Shown here one piece after another: positions 1 to 7,275 of a stretch of DNA of 9,005 bases. Position 1 is the first letter of the stretch. Each line of letters begins with the position of its first letter. The notes under the pieces were generated by a model. It was not told where the DNA came from. It did no database searches and was given only the letters and a program-made list of their open reading frames with translations. The stretch comes from Actinomycetota bacterium. GTDB taxonomy: Bacteria > Actinomycetota > Actinomycetes > S36-B12 > UBA5976. The position numbers were made by a program, and so were the translations under genes. The stretch covers positions 1-9,005 of the forward strand of contig SXYE01000085.1 of NCBI GenBank assembly GCA_005789325.1. Reading direction: 5' to 3'.

Positions 1-1
1 A

Positions 2-514
2 GATATTTTGAAGAGTATTGATGCTAAATATCATTCTCAAATCGAATTTAAAGGATTTGTTGATCACAAAACAAAAGCGTCTTGTTATGCCACAGCAACT
101 GTTTATGTGGCACCTAATTTAGGGGGAGAATCTTTTGGCATTGTGCTTCTAGAAGCAATGGCAGCCGGGGCTCCAGTGTTGGCATCTGATTTACCAGCAT
201 TTAAACGAGTATTAGATGATGGAAAGTTTGGTCAACTGTTTAAAACAAATGATGCATCAGATCTTTCTCAGTCCCTTGTTTCATTGATTCAAAACAAAAC
301 AAAAAGAGATGAGCTCTCCGCATTAGGAGTTATTAGAGCCCAGCAATTTGATTGGTCTGTGATTGTGCGACAGATTCTGGATGTTTATGAATCAGTAAAA
401 AGTGTTGAGGGAAGAAATGTGAGAGAAGACTTTAGAGGTCAACTTTATGGTCGTCTCACAAAAACAGGACGCCTTGACCGCAGGAGAGTTAAGAACTCAT
501 TTCTGACAGAATAG
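2..514 (+). CDS. pimA: Phosphatidyl-myo-inositol mannosyltransferase PimA, C-terminal part (5' truncated by window edge)
   Basis: This is the C-terminal GT-B half of a GT4 glycosyltransferase. PimA transfers mannose from GDP-mannose to phosphatidylinositol on the cytoplasmic face of the membrane, the first step of PIM synthesis. The reading frame is open from base 2, so the TTG at 8 is probably internal and the true start lies upstream. About 170 codons are visible, against roughly 375-385 residues in the family. The segment GGESFGIVLLEAMAAG carries the GT4 E-x7-E motif, with the glutamates at bases 128-130 and 152-154. The flanking text (KASCYATATVYVAPNLGGES, then APVLASDLPAFKRVL) closely resembles mycobacterial PimA from memory. 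The last 40 or so residues form an Arg/Lys-rich tail beyond the GT fold. Another GT4 enzyme such as PimB is possible, but the gene order (pimA, then pdxS/pdxT) favours PimA. Confidence 0.85.
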   Translation, partial: DILKSIDAKYHSQIEFKGFVDHKTKASCYATATVYVAPNLGGESFGIVLLEAMAAGAPVLASDLPAFKRVLDDGKFGQLFKTNDASDLSQSLVSLIQNKTKRDELSALGVIRAQQFDWSVIVRQILDVYESVKSVEGRNVREDFRGQLYGRLTKTGRLDRRRVKNSFLTE

Positions 515-518
515 AAAC

Positions 519-1064
519 GTGCAGACCAGTAATTGGGTTTTATTTTTTGCCTTACTAATTCTTTTCGCTGTTTATCTCTCTAATGTTGCAGGAAGACTCG
601 ATCGATTACACCTTAAAGTTGAAAATGCTAGAAATGCCCTTGATCGACAACTTGCTTTAAGATCAGCAATTTGTTCAGAAATTGCTGGGGTAGAAGTATT
701 TGATAAGAATTTAAGAAATCGTTTAGCAAATTCAATTCAAGCCTCAATTAGTGAAGAATCACTTGATATACACACCCAAAATGAATGGCTCATTGAAAGT
801 GAAGTAACAAAAGCACTTTGTGAATTATTCGATAAAAGCTTTGATATCAACAAGTTTCCAAATCACAAAAACCTTATTCAAGAGGCAGCAGGTGCTGCAC
901 GAAGAGTTAAGTACGCTTTAACTTTTTATAACGATGCCGCCAGTAGTGCTTTGAAGGTAAGAAAAAGATGGATTGTGAGAAGTTTCAAACTATTCGGACG
1001 AGCCAGTATGCCGGTTCTGATTGAATTTGACGATCAGATTCCTCACGGCTTGGAGTATTTCTAA
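519..1064 (+). CDS. LemA-like single-pass membrane protein of unknown function
   Basis: A 181-residue protein with a GTG start only 4 nt after the pimA stop and no clear Shine-Dalgarno, so translation is probably coupled to pimA. Residues about 6-22 (VLFFALLILFAVYL) form one transmembrane helix. It is followed by a charged helical stretch, RLDRLHLKVENARNALDRQL, and near the C-terminus by FYNDAASSALKVRKRW and a FELFG/EFDD-like ending. The order of N-terminal helix, VENA..LD.QL segment, and FYNDA...N-type segment before a final hydrophobic-aromatic patch resembles LemA-family proteins, whose function is poorly defined. Proteins of this kind sit near pimA in other Actinobacteria; in Mycobacterium tuberculosis the comparable position (Rv2609c) holds a membrane protein with a Nudix domain. 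No Nudix box is visible here. The gene is real judging by codon use and spacing, but its role is unknown; a link to PIM or envelope metabolism is only suggested by position. Confidence 0.75.
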   Translation: MQTSNWVLFFALLILFAVYLSNVAGRLDRLHLKVENARNALDRQLALRSAICSEIAGVEVFDKNLRNRLANSIQASISEESLDIHTQNEWLIESEVTKALCELFDKSFDINKFPNHKNLIQEAAGAARRVKYALTFYNDAASSALKVRKRWIVRSFKLFGRASMPVLIEFDDQIPHGLEYF

Positions 1065-1094
1065 GTCTTTGCAAGTAGGACCTAAGCACATAAG

Positions 1095-1122
1095 TTGAAG
1101 CTTTTTTGGATTGGGATACGAT
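1095..1122 (+). promoter_or_regulatory. Candidate sigma-70-type promoter for pdxS-pdxT
   Basis: TTGAAG at 1095-1100 and TACGAT at 1117-1122 are separated by 16 nt and lie in the 91-nt gap before pdxS. The -10 matches TATAAT at four of six positions. Transcription would start near 1129, giving a leader of under 30 nt that contains the AAGGA ribosome site at 1147-1151. A 6-bp inverted repeat (TTTGGA 1105-1110, TCCAAA 1129-1134) flanks the -10. This is a pattern match only. Confidence 0.35.
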
Positions 1123-1155
1123 TAGAACTCCAAAGATTTAGACGTTAAGGAAATC

Positions 1156-2052
1156 GTGGCTAACCAAAACAACAGCACTGGAACACCAAGAGTTAAACAA
1201 GGCATGGCAGAAATGCTTAAAGGTGGCGTCATTATGGATGTCATCGATGCTGATCAAGCAAGAATTGCTGAAGATGCTGGTGCAGTTGCAGTTATGGCAT
1301 TAGAAAGAGTTCCAGCCGATATTCGTAAAGACGGCGGAGTAGCTCGCATGAGTGATCCTGACATGATTGATGAAATTATTGCTGCTGTTTCTATTCCAGT
1401 TATGGCTAAAGCAAGAATTGGTCACATCACAGAAGCACAAGTTTTACAAAGTATTGGCGTCGATTACATCGACGAATCAGAAGTTTTAACTCCAGCAGAT
1501 GAATCCCATCACATTGATAAATGGCAATTCACTGTTCCATTTGTTTGTGGTGCAACTAATTTAGGTGAAGCTTTAAGAAGAATTAATGAAGGTGCAGCAA
1601 TGATTCGTTCCAAGGGTGAAGCAGGAACAGGAAACGTTGTTGAAGCGGTTCGTCACATGAGAACTATTCGTGGAGACATTGCAAGATTAAAGGGAATGGA
1701 TAAAGAAGAACTATTTACTGCTGCAAAAGAATTGCAAGCTCCATATGATTTGGTTGCACAAGTTGCCCAACTTGGAAAACTTCCAGTTGTGTTATTTACT
1801 GCTGGTGGAATTGCTACACCAGCAGATGCAGCACTAATGATGCAACTAGGTGCAGATGGTGTTTTTGTTGGTTCAGGAATATTTAAATCAGGAGATCCTG
1901 CACAAAGAGCAAAAGCAATTGTTGATGCAACTACAAATTTTGATGACCCAGCAGTAATCGCCAGAGTTTCTCGTGGACTTGGTGAAGCCATGGTGGGAAT
2001 TAATATCGACACACTTCCTGCCTCTGAAAGGTTTGCCGGACGCGGCTGGTAA
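1156..2052 (+). CDS. pdxS: Pyridoxal 5'-phosphate synthase, synthase subunit PdxS
   Basis: PdxS condenses ribose 5-phosphate, glyceraldehyde 3-phosphate and ammonia into pyridoxal 5'-phosphate in the cytosol; it forms a dodecamer decorated with PdxT. At 298 residues it has the usual family length and a (beta/alpha)8 barrel pattern. Expected catalytic residues are present: D28 in IMDVID, K85 in VMAKARIGH (Schiff base to the pentose substrate) and K153 in [10 protein letters not shown], each offset by four from the Bacillus subtilis D24/K81/K149. The C-terminal phosphate site is seen as [10 protein letters not shown] and [11 protein letters not shown]. The GTG start is preceded by AAGGA at 1147-1151 with a short spacer and gives a family-typical N-terminus. 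pdxT follows after 5 nt. The pair marks the DXP-independent vitamin B6 route. Confidence 0.98.
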   Translation: MANQNNSTGTPRVKQGMAEMLKGGVIMDVIDADQARIAEDAGAVAVMALERVPADIRKDGGVARMSDPDMIDEIIAAVSIPVMAKARIGHITEAQVLQSIGVDYIDESEVLTPADESHHIDKWQFTVPFVCGATNLGEALRRINEGAAMIRSKGEAGTGNVVEAVRHMRTIRGDIARLKGMDKEELFTAAKELQAPYDLVAQVAQLGKLPVVLFTAGGIATPADAALMMQLGADGVFVGSGIFKSGDPAQRAKAIVDATTNFDDPAVIARVSRGLGEAMVGINIDTLPASERFAGRGW

Positions 2053-2057
2053 CTCTC

Positions 2058-2663
2058 TTGTTAAGAGTCGGAGTTTTAGCAGTCCAAGGTGATGTTCGAG
2101 AGCACATAAATTCTTTAACATCTTTAAATGTTGCAGTTCAAAAAGTTAGAAATCCTGAAGAATTAAAAACAATTAATGCATTAGTAATTCCTGGTGGGGA
2201 ATCAACCACCATAAGTATGTTAACCAAAAGAGTTGGTTTAATGGATCCACTAAGAAAATTTGTCAAAGATGGCTTTGCAGTTTATGGATCTTGTGCTGGA
2301 ATGATAATGCTGGCCGATGAAATCCTTGATGGCAGAAATGATCAAGAAACAATTGGTGGACTTGAAATCACTGTTAGAAGAAACGCCTTTGGACGTCAAG
2401 TTGATTCTTTTGAAACAGATCTGGCCGTTAAAGACTTTGACAAAAGTTTTCGAGCAATTTTTATCAGAGCACCTTGGGTTGAAAGAGTCGGCGAATCAGT
2501 AGAAGTTTTAGCTGCAGTGACAACAGAAAATGGATCACAGCACCCAGTAATGGTTAGACAAGGTTCTGTTTTAGCTACCGCTTTTCATCCAGAACTAACA
2601 AATGACAACCGAGTTCATGAGTATTTTGTCCAAATGGCAAAATCAGTCTCAGCAGCGAATTAA
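2058..2663 (+). CDS. pdxT: Pyridoxal 5'-phosphate synthase, glutaminase subunit PdxT
   Basis: PdxT hydrolyses glutamine and channels the ammonia into PdxS. The 201-residue protein has a class I glutamine amidotransferase fold: RVGVLAVQGDVREH at the N-terminus, the GGES segment at 47-50, the nucleophile C79 in YGSCAGMI, RRNAFGRQ at 107-114, and the H177/E179 pair of the catalytic triad in FHPEL. Length matches the family. The start is TTG, chosen because it places the canonical beta-strand at residue 3 and no better start lies near. There is no obvious Shine-Dalgarno, and the stop of pdxS lies only 5 nt upstream, so coupled translation is likely. In M. tuberculosis a thioesterase gene (tesB2) lies between the two genes; here they are directly adjacent. 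Confidence 0.97.
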   Translation: MLRVGVLAVQGDVREHINSLTSLNVAVQKVRNPEELKTINALVIPGGESTTISMLTKRVGLMDPLRKFVKDGFAVYGSCAGMIMLADEILDGRNDQETIGGLEITVRRNAFGRQVDSFETDLAVKDFDKSFRAIFIRAPWVERVGESVEVLAAVTTENGSQHPVMVRQGSVLATAFHPELTNDNRVHEYFVQMAKSVSAAN

Positions 2664-2678
2664 CAAAAAGGATTAAAT

Positions 2679-3431
2679 ATGTCAGGGCATAGTAAATGGG
2701 CCACGACCAAACATAAAAAGGCCGTTATTGATTCTCGCCGTGCCAAACTTTTTGCAAAATTAGTTAAGAAAATTGAAGTTGCTGCCAGACTTGGTGGACC
2801 AGATGTTGATGGTAACCCTGCACTATTTGATGCGATTCAAAAAGCCAAAAAGAGCTCAGTGCCAAACGACAATATTGATAGAGCCTTAAAACGAGGCAGT
2901 GGTACAGAAGAAGGCGCTGCTGATTATCAAACAATTATGTATGAAGGTTATGGTCCAAATGGTGTTGCAGTTTTAATTGAATGTTTAACAGATAATCGCA
3001 ATAGAGCAGCAGGAGATGTGCGCTTAGTTATGACAAGAAATGAAGGCAACATGGCAGATCCTGGATCTGTTTCTTACATGTTTTCTAGAAAAGGTGTGGT
3101 CTTAGTTTCAAAAACTGGTGGATTATCTGAAGACGATGTCTTATCAGCCGTCTTGGATGCGGGTGCAGAAGAAGTCAATGATTTGGGTGAATCCTTCGAG
3201 GTTATAAGTGAACCTAATGATGTTGTTCAGGTCAGAACTGCTTTGCAAAATGCCAAAATTGACTATGACTCTGCAGAAACATCATTTGTTCCATCTGTAA
3301 GCGTAGAACTTGATGCTGAGGCTGCAAAAAAGATATTTAACTTAATTGAGGCTTTAGAAGACTTAGATGACGTTCAAACTGTTTGGGCAAATTTTGATGT
3401 TTCAGATGAAGTTATGGCACAAGTTGGGTAA
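2679..3431 (+). CDS. yebC: YebC/TACO1-family protein
   Basis: A 250-residue member of the YebC family, near full family length. The signature N-terminus [15 protein letters not shown] is followed by a basic helical domain to about residue 75 ([15 protein letters not shown]), then [12 protein letters not shown] at 87-98, [10 protein letters not shown] at 101-110 and [11 protein letters not shown] at 129-139. The family was long annotated as a DNA-binding transcriptional regulator. More recent work on bacterial members and mitochondrial TACO1 places it on the ribosome, relieving stalling at proline-rich sequences. I favour that role, but the sequence alone does not decide it. The ATG start has a strong ribosome site, AAAAAGGA at 2665-2672, with a 6-nt spacer. 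It sits 15 nt after pdxT and ahead of ruvC, a pairing common in bacteria. Confidence 0.96.
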   Translation: MSGHSKWATTKHKKAVIDSRRAKLFAKLVKKIEVAARLGGPDVDGNPALFDAIQKAKKSSVPNDNIDRALKRGSGTEEGAADYQTIMYEGYGPNGVAVLIECLTDNRNRAAGDVRLVMTRNEGNMADPGSVSYMFSRKGVVLVSKTGGLSEDDVLSAVLDAGAEEVNDLGESFEVISEPNDVVQVRTALQNAKIDYDSAETSFVPSVSVELDAEAAKKIFNLIEALEDLDDVQTVWANFDVSDEVMAQVG

Positions 3432-3449
3432 TATTAAATAAATAATATT
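3430..3449. repeat. AT-only inverted repeat between yebC and ruvC
   Basis: AATATTA (3430-3436) and TAATATT (3443-3449) form a perfect 7-bp inverted repeat around a 6-nt loop, overlapping the yebC stop codon and ending just before the GAAGGG ribosome site of ruvC. The stem has no GC pairs and no following T-run, so it is not a convincing terminator. It could be a weak mRNA hairpin or chance in AT-rich DNA. Confidence 0.4.
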
Positions 3450-3450
3450 T

Positions 3451-3456
3451 GAAGGG
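3451..3456 (+). promoter_or_regulatory. Probable ribosome binding site of ruvC
   Basis: GAAGGG lies 13 nt before the ATG at 3470, a long spacing, but there is no purine-rich site before the alternative TTG at 3449. It supports the ATG, which gives the canonical MRVLGVDPG start. Confidence 0.45.
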
Positions 3457-3469
3457 TCACTTACTAAAA

Positions 3470-3976
3470 ATGAGAGTTTTAGGTGTTGATCCAGGTTTAA
3501 CAAGATGTGGTTTAGCAATAGTAGATGAAGCTCCCGGTAGAAAAGTTATCTTAAAAACCGTGATGGTTTTTAGAACTCCAGCCACAGATGCTTTAGCTGA
3601 TCGCTTACTGCAACTTGATACTGCGCTTAGCAAAATTATTAAGGAATATAAACCTGATGTTGTGGCAGTTGAACAGGTATTTAGTCAACACAATTTAAAA
3701 TCAGTAATGGGCACAGCCCAAGCAGCAGGGCTTGCAATGGTTAATGCAGCTAAACAAGGTTGCCAAGTTTTTACCTACACCCCAACCCAAGTTAAAGCCT
3801 CTGTCACAGGATCAGGAAAAGCAGATAAACGTCAAATTGGTCGAATGATTGCAAAAATTTGTGGACTCTCCTCGCCACCTGAACCAGCAGATGCCTCTGA
3901 TGCTGTTGCATTAGCAATATGCCATTTATGGCGTGGTGGCGCAGATGAAAAAATTAGAAAGAGAGCAGTTTCGTGA
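3470..3976 (+). CDS. ruvC: Crossover junction endodeoxyribonuclease RuvC
   Basis: RuvC is a dimeric, metal-dependent nuclease that cuts Holliday junctions symmetrically, working with RuvAB. From the ATG at 3470 the protein has 168 residues, near the usual length, and the four acidic active-site residues fall as expected: D7 in GVDPGLTRCG, E68 in VAVEQVF, and D141 and D144 in PADASDAVALAICH. The RNase H-like fold is evident. An in-frame TTG at 3449 would add seven residues (MKGHLLK) but lacks an upstream ribosome site and places the catalytic Asp unusually deep, so I prefer the ATG. The stop overlaps the ruvA start by 4 nt (GTGA). No LexA-type GAAC-N4-GTTC box was seen upstream, although the ruv genes are SOS-regulated in some Actinobacteria. 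Confidence 0.96.
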   Translation: MRVLGVDPGLTRCGLAIVDEAPGRKVILKTVMVFRTPATDALADRLLQLDTALSKIIKEYKPDVVAVEQVFSQHNLKSVMGTAQAAGLAMVNAAKQGCQVFTYTPTQVKASVTGSGKADKRQIGRMIAKICGLSSPPEPADASDAVALAICHLWRGGADEKIRKRAVS

Positions 3977-4548
3977 TTGCCTTTGTTAAAGGAACATTGA
4001 CAGAAATTTCTGCCTTAGGTGCAGTTGTTGATGTAGGTGGCGTGGGAATGAATTTGTTAACTTCTGCCAATGCATTAAAAGGTAAAAAAGTTGGTGATCA
4101 AGTGCAAGTTCCAACCGTGATGGTTGTGAGAGAAGATCACATGACCCTTTATGGTTTTGCGGACGCAAACGAAAAAGAAATGTTTTTACTATTACAAACA
4201 GTTTCAGGAATTGGTCCGCGCATGGCATTAAATGCAATTTCTGTAATGGGTGAGCAAAAACTTAATAACGCAATTGCTAATTCAGATATTGGATCTTTAA
4301 CTTCGGTTCCAGGAATTGGTAAAAAGGGAGCACAACGACTTATCTTGGAATTAAGTGACAAAATTGCTACGCCTCGAAATATGTCAAATGCTTCTTGGAG
4401 AGAATCTTTAATTACTGCTTTAGTTGGTTTGGGTTGGAATAGAAAAGATGCTGCCATGGCTGCTGAGCAAGTTGAAACTCCTGAAAACGAAGCTGACTTA
4501 TCAGATTCACTTCGAAGTGCCTTGAAAATTTTGAGTAAATCCAGATGA
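3973..4548 (+). CDS. ruvA: Holliday junction branch migration protein RuvA
   Basis: RuvA tetramers bind the four-way junction and load the RuvB motor. The 191-residue protein shows domain I (OB fold, about 1-62) with the acidic pin residues E54 and D55 in [12 protein letters not shown]. Domain II holds two helix-hairpin-helix motifs, [11 protein letters not shown] (76-86) and [13 protein letters not shown] (112-124). After a short linker, the C-terminal domain III that contacts RuvB (about 142-190) includes [14 protein letters not shown]. The GTG start overlaps the ruvC stop by 4 nt and gives the typical MIAFVKGTL beginning. Its own stop overlaps the ruvB start, so the three proteins are probably made from one transcript with coupled translation. 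Confidence 0.97.
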   Translation: MIAFVKGTLTEISALGAVVDVGGVGMNLLTSANALKGKKVGDQVQVPTVMVVREDHMTLYGFADANEKEMFLLLQTVSGIGPRMALNAISVMGEQKLNNAIANSDIGSLTSVPGIGKKGAQRLILELSDKIATPRNMSNASWRESLITALVGLGWNRKDAAMAAEQVETPENEADLSDSLRSALKILSKSR

Positions 4549-5597
4549 CCATAGAAAATGACACCGGCGAAGATTTTGGTCTGGAAATAATTCGTCTAGA
4601 GGTTTCTGATGAAGACCGCCAAGTAGAAGGTGCCCTTAGACCAAAAACTTTAGCTGAGTTTGTTGGCCAACACAGAGTTCGAGAACAACTTGACTTAATT
4701 CTTAGAGCCGCATTACAAAGAGGCAATTCAGCCGATCACGTTTTATTATCTGGTCCACCTGGATTAGGTAAAACAACTTTGGCAACAATTGTTGCTTCTG
4801 AATTAGGTGCGCCGATAAGAGTGACTTCAGGTCCGGCAATTCAACATGCAGGAGATCTAGCAGCAGTTTTGAGTTCCTTAACTCCTGGCGAAATTTTGTT
4901 CATTGACGAAATACATCGATTAGCAAGACCAGCAGAAGAAATGCTTTATTTAGCAATGGAAGATTACCGAGTTGATGTTGTAGTTGGTAAAGGAGTTGGT
5001 GCAAATGCAATTGGTTTGGACTTACCATCATTTACTTTAATTGGGGCAACTACCCGTGCTGGATTATTACCAAGTCCTTTGAGAGACAGATTTGGCTTTA
5101 CTGCTCATCTTGATTTTTATGAAGCAAGTGAACTTGAACAAATTGTTATTAGGTCTTCTGGATTACTAAAAGTAGAAATTACTCAAGATGCAGCCGTTGA
5201 AATTAGTAAAAGATCTCGAGGAACTCCCAGAATTGCAAATAGATTGCTAAGAAGAGTCAGAGATTATGCCCAAGTACATTCTTCAGGAAAAATTAATATT
5301 GATATCGCAAAAAAAGCTTTAGCTTTATTTGAAATTGATGATCGAGGACTTGATCGAATCGATAGAGCAATAATTGATGCTCTGATAAATAAATTTGGCG
5401 GAGGACCAGTCGGGCTTTCGACACTAGCTGTTGCAGTGGGCGAAGAACCTGAAACTGTAGAAGATATGTGTGAACCGTTTTTGGTTCGTTTGGGTTATTT
5501 AGCAAGATCTGCTCGAGGTCGAATTGCCACAGCTTCGGCTTATCAATTGTTGGGAAAAAGTGTTCCTGCTCAACAAGTCTTGGATATTACGGAATAA
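4545..5597 (+). CDS. ruvB: Holliday junction branch migration ATPase RuvB
   Basis: RuvB is the AAA+ hexameric motor that pumps DNA through the RuvA-bound junction. At 350 residues it matches the family. Visible elements in order: [11 protein letters not shown] (32-41); Walker [10 protein letters not shown] (70-78); Walker B ILFIDEIH (117-124); sensor 1 region GATTRAGLL (167-175); the arginine-finger segment SPLRDRFG (177-184); sensor 2 [15 protein letters not shown] (226-240); and the C-terminal winged-helix domain with [11 protein letters not shown] (285-295) and [18 protein letters not shown] (312-329). The ATG start lies in an ATGA overlap with the ruvA stop. The first 30 residues are acidic and variable, as is common for actinobacterial RuvB. 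All key ATPase residues appear intact. Confidence 0.98.
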   Translation: MTIENDTGEDFGLEIIRLEVSDEDRQVEGALRPKTLAEFVGQHRVREQLDLILRAALQRGNSADHVLLSGPPGLGKTTLATIVASELGAPIRVTSGPAIQHAGDLAAVLSSLTPGEILFIDEIHRLARPAEEMLYLAMEDYRVDVVVGKGVGANAIGLDLPSFTLIGATTRAGLLPSPLRDRFGFTAHLDFYEASELEQIVIRSSGLLKVEITQDAAVEISKRSRGTPRIANRLLRRVRDYAQVHSSGKINIDIAKKALALFEIDDRGLDRIDRAIIDALINKFGGGPVGLSTLAVAVGEEPETVEDMCEPFLVRLGYLARSARGRIATASAYQLLGKSVPAQQVLDITE

Positions 5598-5700
5598 ATA
5601 AGACCTGTTTGCCCTGCAACTTCTGCCATAAGGAATACTAAATAAGAAGTGTTTAAAAGGCCTTAGCCAAGAGAATTTATTCCCAGGAGCATAGAAAAAA
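5598..5700 (+). other. 103-nt leader between ruvB and secD, position usually held by yajC
   Basis: In many Actinobacteria, including M. tuberculosis, yajC, a small Sec accessory membrane protein, lies between the ruvB region and secD. Here the gap is only 103 nt. The forward frames show stops and no N-terminal hydrophobic helix or basic YajC-like segment, so neither an intact gene nor a recognisable remnant is present. The leader contains the palindrome AAGGCCTT (5657-5664) and the secD ribosome site. No -35/-10 pair with good spacing stands out, though TTGCCC at 5609-5614 and TACTAA at 5636-5641 (21-nt spacing) could be tested. Confidence 0.6.
5685..5689 (+). promoter_or_regulatory. Ribosome binding site of secD
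   Basis: AGGAG lies 11 nt before the GTG at 5701. It supports that GTG as the secD start; in-frame TAG at 5692-5694 nearby prevents any longer N-terminus in that frame. Confidence 0.6.
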
Positions 5701-7275
5701 GTGTCTGCAGCAAATCGTGCCCGTCCTGCAAGATTATTAGTTTTATTTTTAATCGCAGCTGTTGCGACATCTCTTTGGACTTATTGGCCAGGTCAATCAA
5801 CTGAAGCAAGACTTGGTCTTGATTTGCGTGGTGGAACTCAAGTTATTTTGACACCAGAACTAGCTCCAGGAGCTGAAGGAACCTTAACCCAAGATCAAAT
5901 TAATCAAACCGTAGAAATTATTAGACAACGTGTAAACGGTTTTGGTGTGGCAGAAGCAGAAGTAACAGTGCAAGGAAGTGGCGCAAATTCAGCAATAGTA
6001 GTGACAGTCCCAGGAGTTAATCCTGAAGGAATAACAAACCTTTTGAAACAAACTGCAAGATTAGATTTTCGAGCCGTACTTGCCGCTGGAACTGGTTTAG
6101 AATTTCCTGCTCCAACGCCAAGTCCAAGCGGAACAGAAAGTCCATCACCTCAACCAACTCCTGCACCTCAACCAAGTCAATTACCGGTTCAAGCAGCAAC
6201 TTCAGAAGAAATATTTGATCAATACTTATCGTTGAACTGTTTAACTCCAGGCTTACTGCAAGGTGGTCGTTCAGATGATCCAACTAAATACATGGTCACT
6301 TGCTCCAAAGATGGTTTTGAAAAATTCTTATTAGCCCCAGCCTTTATTACTGGTGACCAAGTTTCAGATTCCCAAGCAACACTGCCTCAACAAGGTGCTG
6401 GGGGATGGATGGTTACTTTAGATTTTGATTCTTTGGGAGCAACCAAACTTTCAGAAGCTTCAATTGCGTTGAGCAAATTACCTTCACCACAAAATCGCTT
6501 TGGAATTGTGCTTGATGGTTTAGTTGTTTCTGCACCATTCTTTTCTGAACCAATATTGGGCGGTAAAGCTCAAATCGAAGGATCTTTCAAAGCTGATGAG
6601 GCAAAACAACTTTCACAAGTACTTCGTTACGGTGCTTTACCTGTGACATTGACCATTGCTGAATCAACATCAATAAGTCCAACACTGGGACAAGATCAAT
6701 TATCAGCTGGATTGCTAGCAGGTGCAATTGGTTTAGGTTTAGTTATTATCTATTTGATTATTTATTACCGCGCACTTGGATTTGTTGCAGTATTCAGCCT
6801 CATTGTGGCAGCAGGTTTCTTGTGGTTATTGATAATTGCTTTGGGCAGATCAATTGGTTTCACATTGACTTTGGCGGGAATTGCTGGAGCAATCGTGGCA
6901 ATTGGTATTACGGCTGATTCCTTTGTGGTTTATTTCGAAAGAATCAGAGATGAAATCCGTGACGGAAAAACTCTAAGAGTTGCTACTGAACTTGCATGGG
7001 TAAGAGCTAGAAGGACCTTGTTGGCAGCAGACTTTGTGTCACTGCTTGCAGCAGTTGTGTTATATGCCTTAAGTGTGGGCAGTGTTCGTGGTTTTGCCTT
7101 CACACTTGGTTTAACTACATTAATAGATGTTTTAGTCGCATTCTGGTTTACTCATCCATTAGTGACATATTTTGGTCGAACAAAATTGGCAGAGTCTGGT
7201 GGAATGCTAACTGGAGTTTCACGTAAACGCTTGACCGCTGGCAGTCCAATACTTAATGAGAGTGGCAAACAATGA
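5701..7275 (+). CDS. secD: Protein translocase subunit SecD
   Basis: SecD, with SecF, uses the proton gradient to help pull secreted proteins across the membrane after SecYEG/SecA translocation. The 524-residue protein shows the expected six-helix RND-like layout. TM1 is about 11-28; the hallmark LGLDLRGGTQVIL is at 38-50; a large extracytoplasmic P1 region runs to about 330; TM2 to TM6 lie roughly at 334-355, 361-381, 386-409, 441-460 and 466-490. D406 sits in IGITADSFVVYFERIRDE, the conserved TM4 segment linked to proton transfer. Residues 136-163 are a Pro/Ser/Thr/Gln-rich linker inside P1. C180 and C201 lie close together outside the membrane and could form a disulphide. The start is GTG and the stop overlaps secF by 4 nt. 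Confidence 0.97.
   Translation: MSAANRARPARLLVLFLIAAVATSLWTYWPGQSTEARLGLDLRGGTQVILTPELAPGAEGTLTQDQINQTVEIIRQRVNGFGVAEAEVTVQGSGANSAIVVTVPGVNPEGITNLLKQTARLDFRAVLAAGTGLEFPAPTPSPSGTESPSPQPTPAPQPSQLPVQAATSEEIFDQYLSLNCLTPGLLQGGRSDDPTKYMVTCSKDGFEKFLLAPAFITGDQVSDSQATLPQQGAGGWMVTLDFDSLGATKLSEASIALSKLPSPQNRFGIVLDGLVVSAPFFSEPILGGKAQIEGSFKADEAKQLSQVLRYGALPVTLTIAESTSISPTLGQDQLSAGLLAGAIGLGLVIIYLIIYYRALGFVAVFSLIVAAGFLWLLIIALGRSIGFTLTLAGIAGAIVAIGITADSFVVYFERIRDEIRDGKTLRVATELAWVRARRTLLAADFVSLLAAVVLYALSVGSVRGFAFTLGLTTLIDVLVAFWFTHPLVTYFGRTKLAESGGMLTGVSRKRLTAGSPILNESGKQ
6106..6189 (+). repeat. Low-complexity Pro/Ser/Thr/Gln-rich coding segment in secD
   Basis: Codons 136-163 of secD encode a proline-rich linker with alternating Pro-Ser, Pro-Thr and Pro-Gln pairs (for example PTPSPSGTESPSPQPTP). 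The DNA has short imperfect repeats of CCAA/CCAAG/CCTCAACC type. Linkers of this kind separate the parts of P1 in several actinobacterial SecD proteins. No run of three consecutive prolines is present. Confidence 0.7.

Noticed and set aside
1084..1107. Possible intrinsic terminator after the LemA-like gene (AAGC...GCTT followed by T-run)
   Set aside because: The stem is only 4 bp with a 12-nt loop, too weak to call, although the six T residues at 1102-1107 drew attention.
1653..2121. Reverse-strand open frames over pdxS (1653-2012 and 1888-2121)
   Set aside because: They lie fully or largely inside a strongly supported gene, have no ribosome site or family resemblance, and look like antisense shadows.
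2317..2502. A 61-codon forward frame inside pdxT
   Set aside because: It is an out-of-frame reading of pdxT, which contains all expected catalytic residues in its own frame.
3380..3469. LexA/SOS box ahead of ruvC
   Set aside because: No GAAC-N4-GTTC-like palindrome is present in the region read.
3986..4726. Reverse-strand open frames across ruvA and the start of ruvB
   Set aside because: They oppose genes with intact catalytic and binding motifs and show low-complexity, shadow-like translations.
5598..5700. A yajC remnant or a small CxxC peptide (frame from 5600) before secD
   Set aside because: The frames stop early, no membrane helix is visible, and the short Cys-rich reading lacks a start and a ribosome site.
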